DNA of 64,000 nt, from assembly GCF_052119425.1 (NCBI RefSeq), contig NZ_JBQKFH010000003.1, forward strand, positions 1 to 64,000, read 5' to 3'. The DNA is from Enterococcus_E cecorum_C (GTDB lineage Bacteria; Bacillota; Bacilli; Lactobacillales; Enterococcaceae). Both the position numbers and the translations under genes were made by a program. Numbering within the stretch: position 1 is the first letter of the stretch; each line of letters starts with the position of its first letter. A model generated the notes under the pieces. That model was not told the DNA's origin. It saw only the letters and a list, made by a program, of their open reading frames with translations, and did no database searches. This document shows, one piece after another, positions 61,896 to 64,000 of the stretch.

Positions 61896-62569
61896 TTTAT
61901 TTTCAGTTCGTCCATAATCGCAATGCCTGAACTAGTCCCGATTCGCTGAGCTCCTGCTTGAATCATAGCTAAGAAACTTTCAGCATCTCGAATACCACCA
62001 GCTGCTTTGACTTGGACTTTATCGCCAACGTGTGCCACCATTAATGCAACATCTTCTACTGTTGCACCGCCAGTTCCAAAGCCGGTGGAAGTCTTAATGA
62101 AATCAGGCTGTACTTCTTTAGCAATCTGACATAGCGCGATTTTTTCTTCATCGGTGAGGTAGCAATTTTCAAAAATAACCTTACTGATAACCCCAGCCTC
62201 TTTACAACACGTGACGATTTGTTGCATTTCATCTTTAAGATAAGCATAGTCGTGTTCCTTGGCTTTGGTGAGATTAATGACATAATCGATTTCATCCGCC
62301 CCGTTTTTTATTGCATCCTTCGTTTCAAAAACTTTACTGGCAATACTGGTTTGACCGAGTGGAAAAGCAATCGCCGCACCGACATGCACATCGCTATCTT
62401 TTAAAAATTTAGCACAAGTTGCACTTTGGACTTGGTTAATCGCTACCATCTTAAAATGATACTCACACGCTTCTTGGCAAAGTTTTTGCATATCAGCACT
62501 AGTGGCATCTGCATGAAGATTGGTGTGATCAATCATTTGCGCATAATGTTGTAAAAGTGTTTGTTCCAT
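61892..62569 (-). CDS. deoC: Deoxyribose-phosphate aldolase
   Basis: 225 residues of the class I DERA family, splitting 2-deoxyribose-5-phosphate into acetaldehyde and glyceraldehyde-3-phosphate. The Schiff-base lysine is in QPDFIKTSTGFG near 155 and the proton-relay lysine in VQVKAAGGIRD near 185. IDHTNL is at the start. GAGGTGA before ATG 62569 selects this start over one ten codons earlier. No other deo gene is adjacent. Confidence 0.95.
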   Translation of the reverse strand: MEQTLLQHYAQMIDHTNLHADATSADMQKLCQEACEYHFKMVAINQVQSATCAKFLKDSDVHVGAAIAFPLGQTSIASKVFETKDAIKNGADEIDYVINLTKAKEHDYAYLKDEMQQIVTCCKEAGVISKVIFENCYLTDEEKIALCQIAKEVQPDFIKTSTGFGTGGATVEDVALMVAHVGDKVQVKAAGGIRDAESFLAMIQAGAQRIGTSSGIAIMDELKIK

Positions 62570-62750
62570 AGCAATCACCTCAAGTAAATGATACACCATA
62601 TAAAAGCGCTGTCAATAGGATCGTTATTCGTTTGAAGTTTGATAAGAAAATGTTAAGATAATTGGCTAGGCTCTGCAAAATATTGTTGAAAGGAAAATGC
62701 TGTGTTATCGTTTTCATGAAGTGATAGCAATTTAGAAAGTGAGAATGAGG

Positions 62751-63257
62751 ATGAAAAAGCACTTACACTTAGTCATAATAGTCTTAGCCGGCATAGCGAT
62801 TTTCGAATTTGCTATTTTACTCTTTCAATTTGGTAGAGATTATGTCGATATGAAAGAGCAAGAGTCAGTACGCCAAGAAATAGTAAATGATATGGAGCAA
62901 AAAGATTTGCTGACCGCGCGTATGTTCCGTGAAAGAGGCATGCCACATGGAGAGAATATTCAGATTTGGCAATTATCGACAAAGGGAAAAGGTAATTTCA
63001 GCATTCAAGATTCTAAACATCAAATTGCTAGTGAAGAATTGTCTGGAATAGAAGCGCTTAGTATTTTTGAAAAAGTAGAGAATCAACAATTGGAAGAGAA
63101 TACGAATTTTGATGAAAAGGTATTTCATTTCCTTTACAACCAGTTAAAAGCAGATAAGCAAACCACTTGCTATAAATTTGAGCATCACGATGTTAAACGC
63201 TACTATTTAGTCAATCCTTCCATGCGATTTGGCTTACTTATCCGCATTAATGATTAA
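62751..63257 (+). CDS. Membrane-anchored protein of unknown function
   Basis: 168 residues with one N-terminal membrane helix (LVIIVLAGIAIFEFAILLF) and then a charged extracellular part of about 140 residues. That part has DYVDMKEQESVRQEIVNDMEQ as a likely helix and an ending MRFGLLIRIND. I recognise no domain. ATG 62745 and GTG 62739 are also in frame; spacing from AGTGAG favours 62751. It is alone on its strand between divergent deoC and convergent budA. Confidence 0.6.
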   Translation: MKKHLHLVIIVLAGIAIFEFAILLFQFGRDYVDMKEQESVRQEIVNDMEQKDLLTARMFRERGMPHGENIQIWQLSTKGKGNFSIQDSKHQIASEELSGIEALSIFEKVENQQLEENTNFDEKVFHFLYNQLKADKQTTCYKFEHHDVKRYYLVNPSMRFGLLIRIND

Positions 63258-63260
63258 TAA

Positions 63261-63308
63261 ACAAGGCTCTTACTGAAAAAATTGTTATCAGTAAGGGCCT
63301 TGTTGTTT
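63261..63308. terminator. Terminator shared by convergent genes
   Basis: ACAAGGCTCTTACTGA pairs with TCAGTAAGGGCCTTGT with one mismatch. It lies between the unknown gene and budA and could serve both strands. Confidence 0.8.
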
Positions 63309-63313
63309 GTTTA

Positions 63314-64000
63314 TTATTCAGATACTTCGATTTCTTTGATTAACTCATGAACATCAAATTCTGTTTCTAGAAAGTTTTGAGTAGAGGGAAAGCCTTGCGT
63401 AAACTCTGTTAAAGCTTGCATGGTGATAATCCCTTCTGCTAGTTCATAGTCCATGATATGACCGCCAAATTGACCATCATCTGATAAGAAGTGTAGGTGA
63501 TAGCCACTTACGGAAACACCGTGGAATAATTCTGGTGTATAGAATCCAACAATTGTTCCGCTAATATTATCCGCTTCGAATTCAGGCTGTACCACGGCAG
63601 AGAATGGGCGATAAGGTTTTTGTTGTTTAGGAACGACACGGACATGCATGTGTTTGAAGGTTCCTTTAATTTGGATGGCATGGAATAAATTCACGCTTTT
63701 TAGATGATCGTAAATTAATTTACCGATTGTTTCGCTATTTTCATTTTGAATCAATGGGAATTCATATTCAGGTTCAAAATAAGCCACTGCTGCATAAGGG
63801 ACTGTCTCATTACCTGATAATTTCACGACATCACCAGTTTGACGGGCATGAAAAGCTTGACCATTAATCACCATTAATTCACCATCAGAACCATCTAAAG
63901 TTCCGATACCGAAATCACCATGTTTTAATAAGTCGTTGATTGTTTTGCCGCCATCCATCGCACCGGCAAGTAAAGAACTTAAAGTACCAAATTGATATAA
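63314..64000 (-). CDS. budA: Alpha-acetolactate decarboxylase (N-terminus beyond right edge)
   Basis: At least 228 residues. The zinc ligands are the two histidines in FKHMHVRVVPK and the one in VSGYHLHFLSDDG, with YELAEG near the end. It turns alpha-acetolactate into acetoin. An internal ATG (63958) is the first in the window, but the frame stays open to base 64000. The upstream codons read LYQFGTLSSLLAGA, the known N-terminal part of this family. The gene is therefore cut by the window edge, probably by fewer than ten codons. Confidence 0.93.
   Translation of the reverse strand, partial: LYQFGTLSSLLAGAMDGGKTINDLLKHGDFGIGTLDGSDGELMVINGQAFHARQTGDVVKLSGNETVPYAAVAYFEPEYEFPLIQNENSETIGKLIYDHLKSVNLFHAIQIKGTFKHMHVRVVPKQQKPYRPFSAVVQPEFEADNISGTIVGFYTPELFHGVSVSGYHLHFLSDDGQFGGHIMDYELAEGIITMQALTEFTQGFPSTQNFLETEFDVHELIKEIEVSE

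Noticed and set aside
63314..63958. A budA gene starting at the ATG at 63958.
   Set aside because: The frame is open to the window edge, and the preceding codons match the conserved N-terminus, so the ATG is an internal methionine.

Overview
The window is 64 kb of AT-rich chromosomal DNA from a low-GC Gram-positive bacterium of the order Lactobacillales. It is most likely an Enterococcus or a close relative. The basis is the mix of gene families: a T-box hisS-aspS operon, pepV, a Pip/YhgE phage-infection protein, a complete comG pilus operon followed by a methyltransferase gene and ackA, a PplA/Cad-type pheromone lipoprotein, AdcA with a ZinT domain, and budA. The species cannot be named from sequence alone. 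I see no rRNA, tRNA, CRISPR array, transposase or prophage gene.

Layout. 0-3.1 kb: lutABC lactate-utilisation operon (minus), with a Fur/PerR-type palindrome upstream, and the first codons of another minus-strand gene at the left edge. 3.4-9.7 kb: VanZ-like protein, MFS transporter, T-box-controlled hisS-aspS, YitT-family membrane protein. 10-15 kb: OatA-like acyltransferase, a frameshifted hxlB-like gene next to nnrD, and pepV. 15-24.3 kb: a LevR-type sigma-54 activator and the operon it should control. That operon has a perfect -24/-12 promoter, four mannose-family PTS subunits, two FrlB-like SIS deglycases, then a HAD phosphatase and a third SIS protein behind an internal terminator. The set resembles glucoselysine/fructoselysine (Gfr) systems. 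24.3-32.4 kb: PepSY-like lipoprotein or membrane protein, M42 aminopeptidase, thioredoxin, UspA, CadD-like transporter, YtpR, a 56-residue small protein coupled to an MFS transporter, a Crp/Fnr regulator and htrA. 32.4-37.3 kb: a dense DnaA-box cluster, rlmH, a TIM-barrel protein, and a sulfur amino-acid/nitroreductase cluster.

37.6-45.1 kb is a complete flavin-based extracellular electron transfer locus. ndh2-eetA-eetB-dmkB run on the minus strand and pplA, apbE (fmnB) and dmkA on the plus strand, diverging from a shared promoter region. Together they would make demethylmenaquinone, reduce it with NADH and pass electrons to FMN covalently bound to the surface lipoprotein PplA. 45.2-48.9 kb: Zur-boxed adcA, a C26 amidotransferase, and O-acetylhomoserine sulfhydrylase. 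49-55.2 kb: comGA-GG, methyltransferase, ackA. 55.4-64 kb: galM, the large Pip/YhgE protein with six 49-residue repeats, yaaA, a hydrolase, deoC, an unknown membrane-anchored protein and budA, which runs off the right edge.

The feature I find least explained is a family of two interlocking inverted-repeat modules, here called A (about 110 bp) and B (about 120 bp). They occur at five intergenic sites, four of them between convergent genes. Their stems differ between copies but stay complementary, while the A hairpin loop is invariant. Starts were chosen by ribosome-binding sites, so several genes are shorter than their longest open frame.
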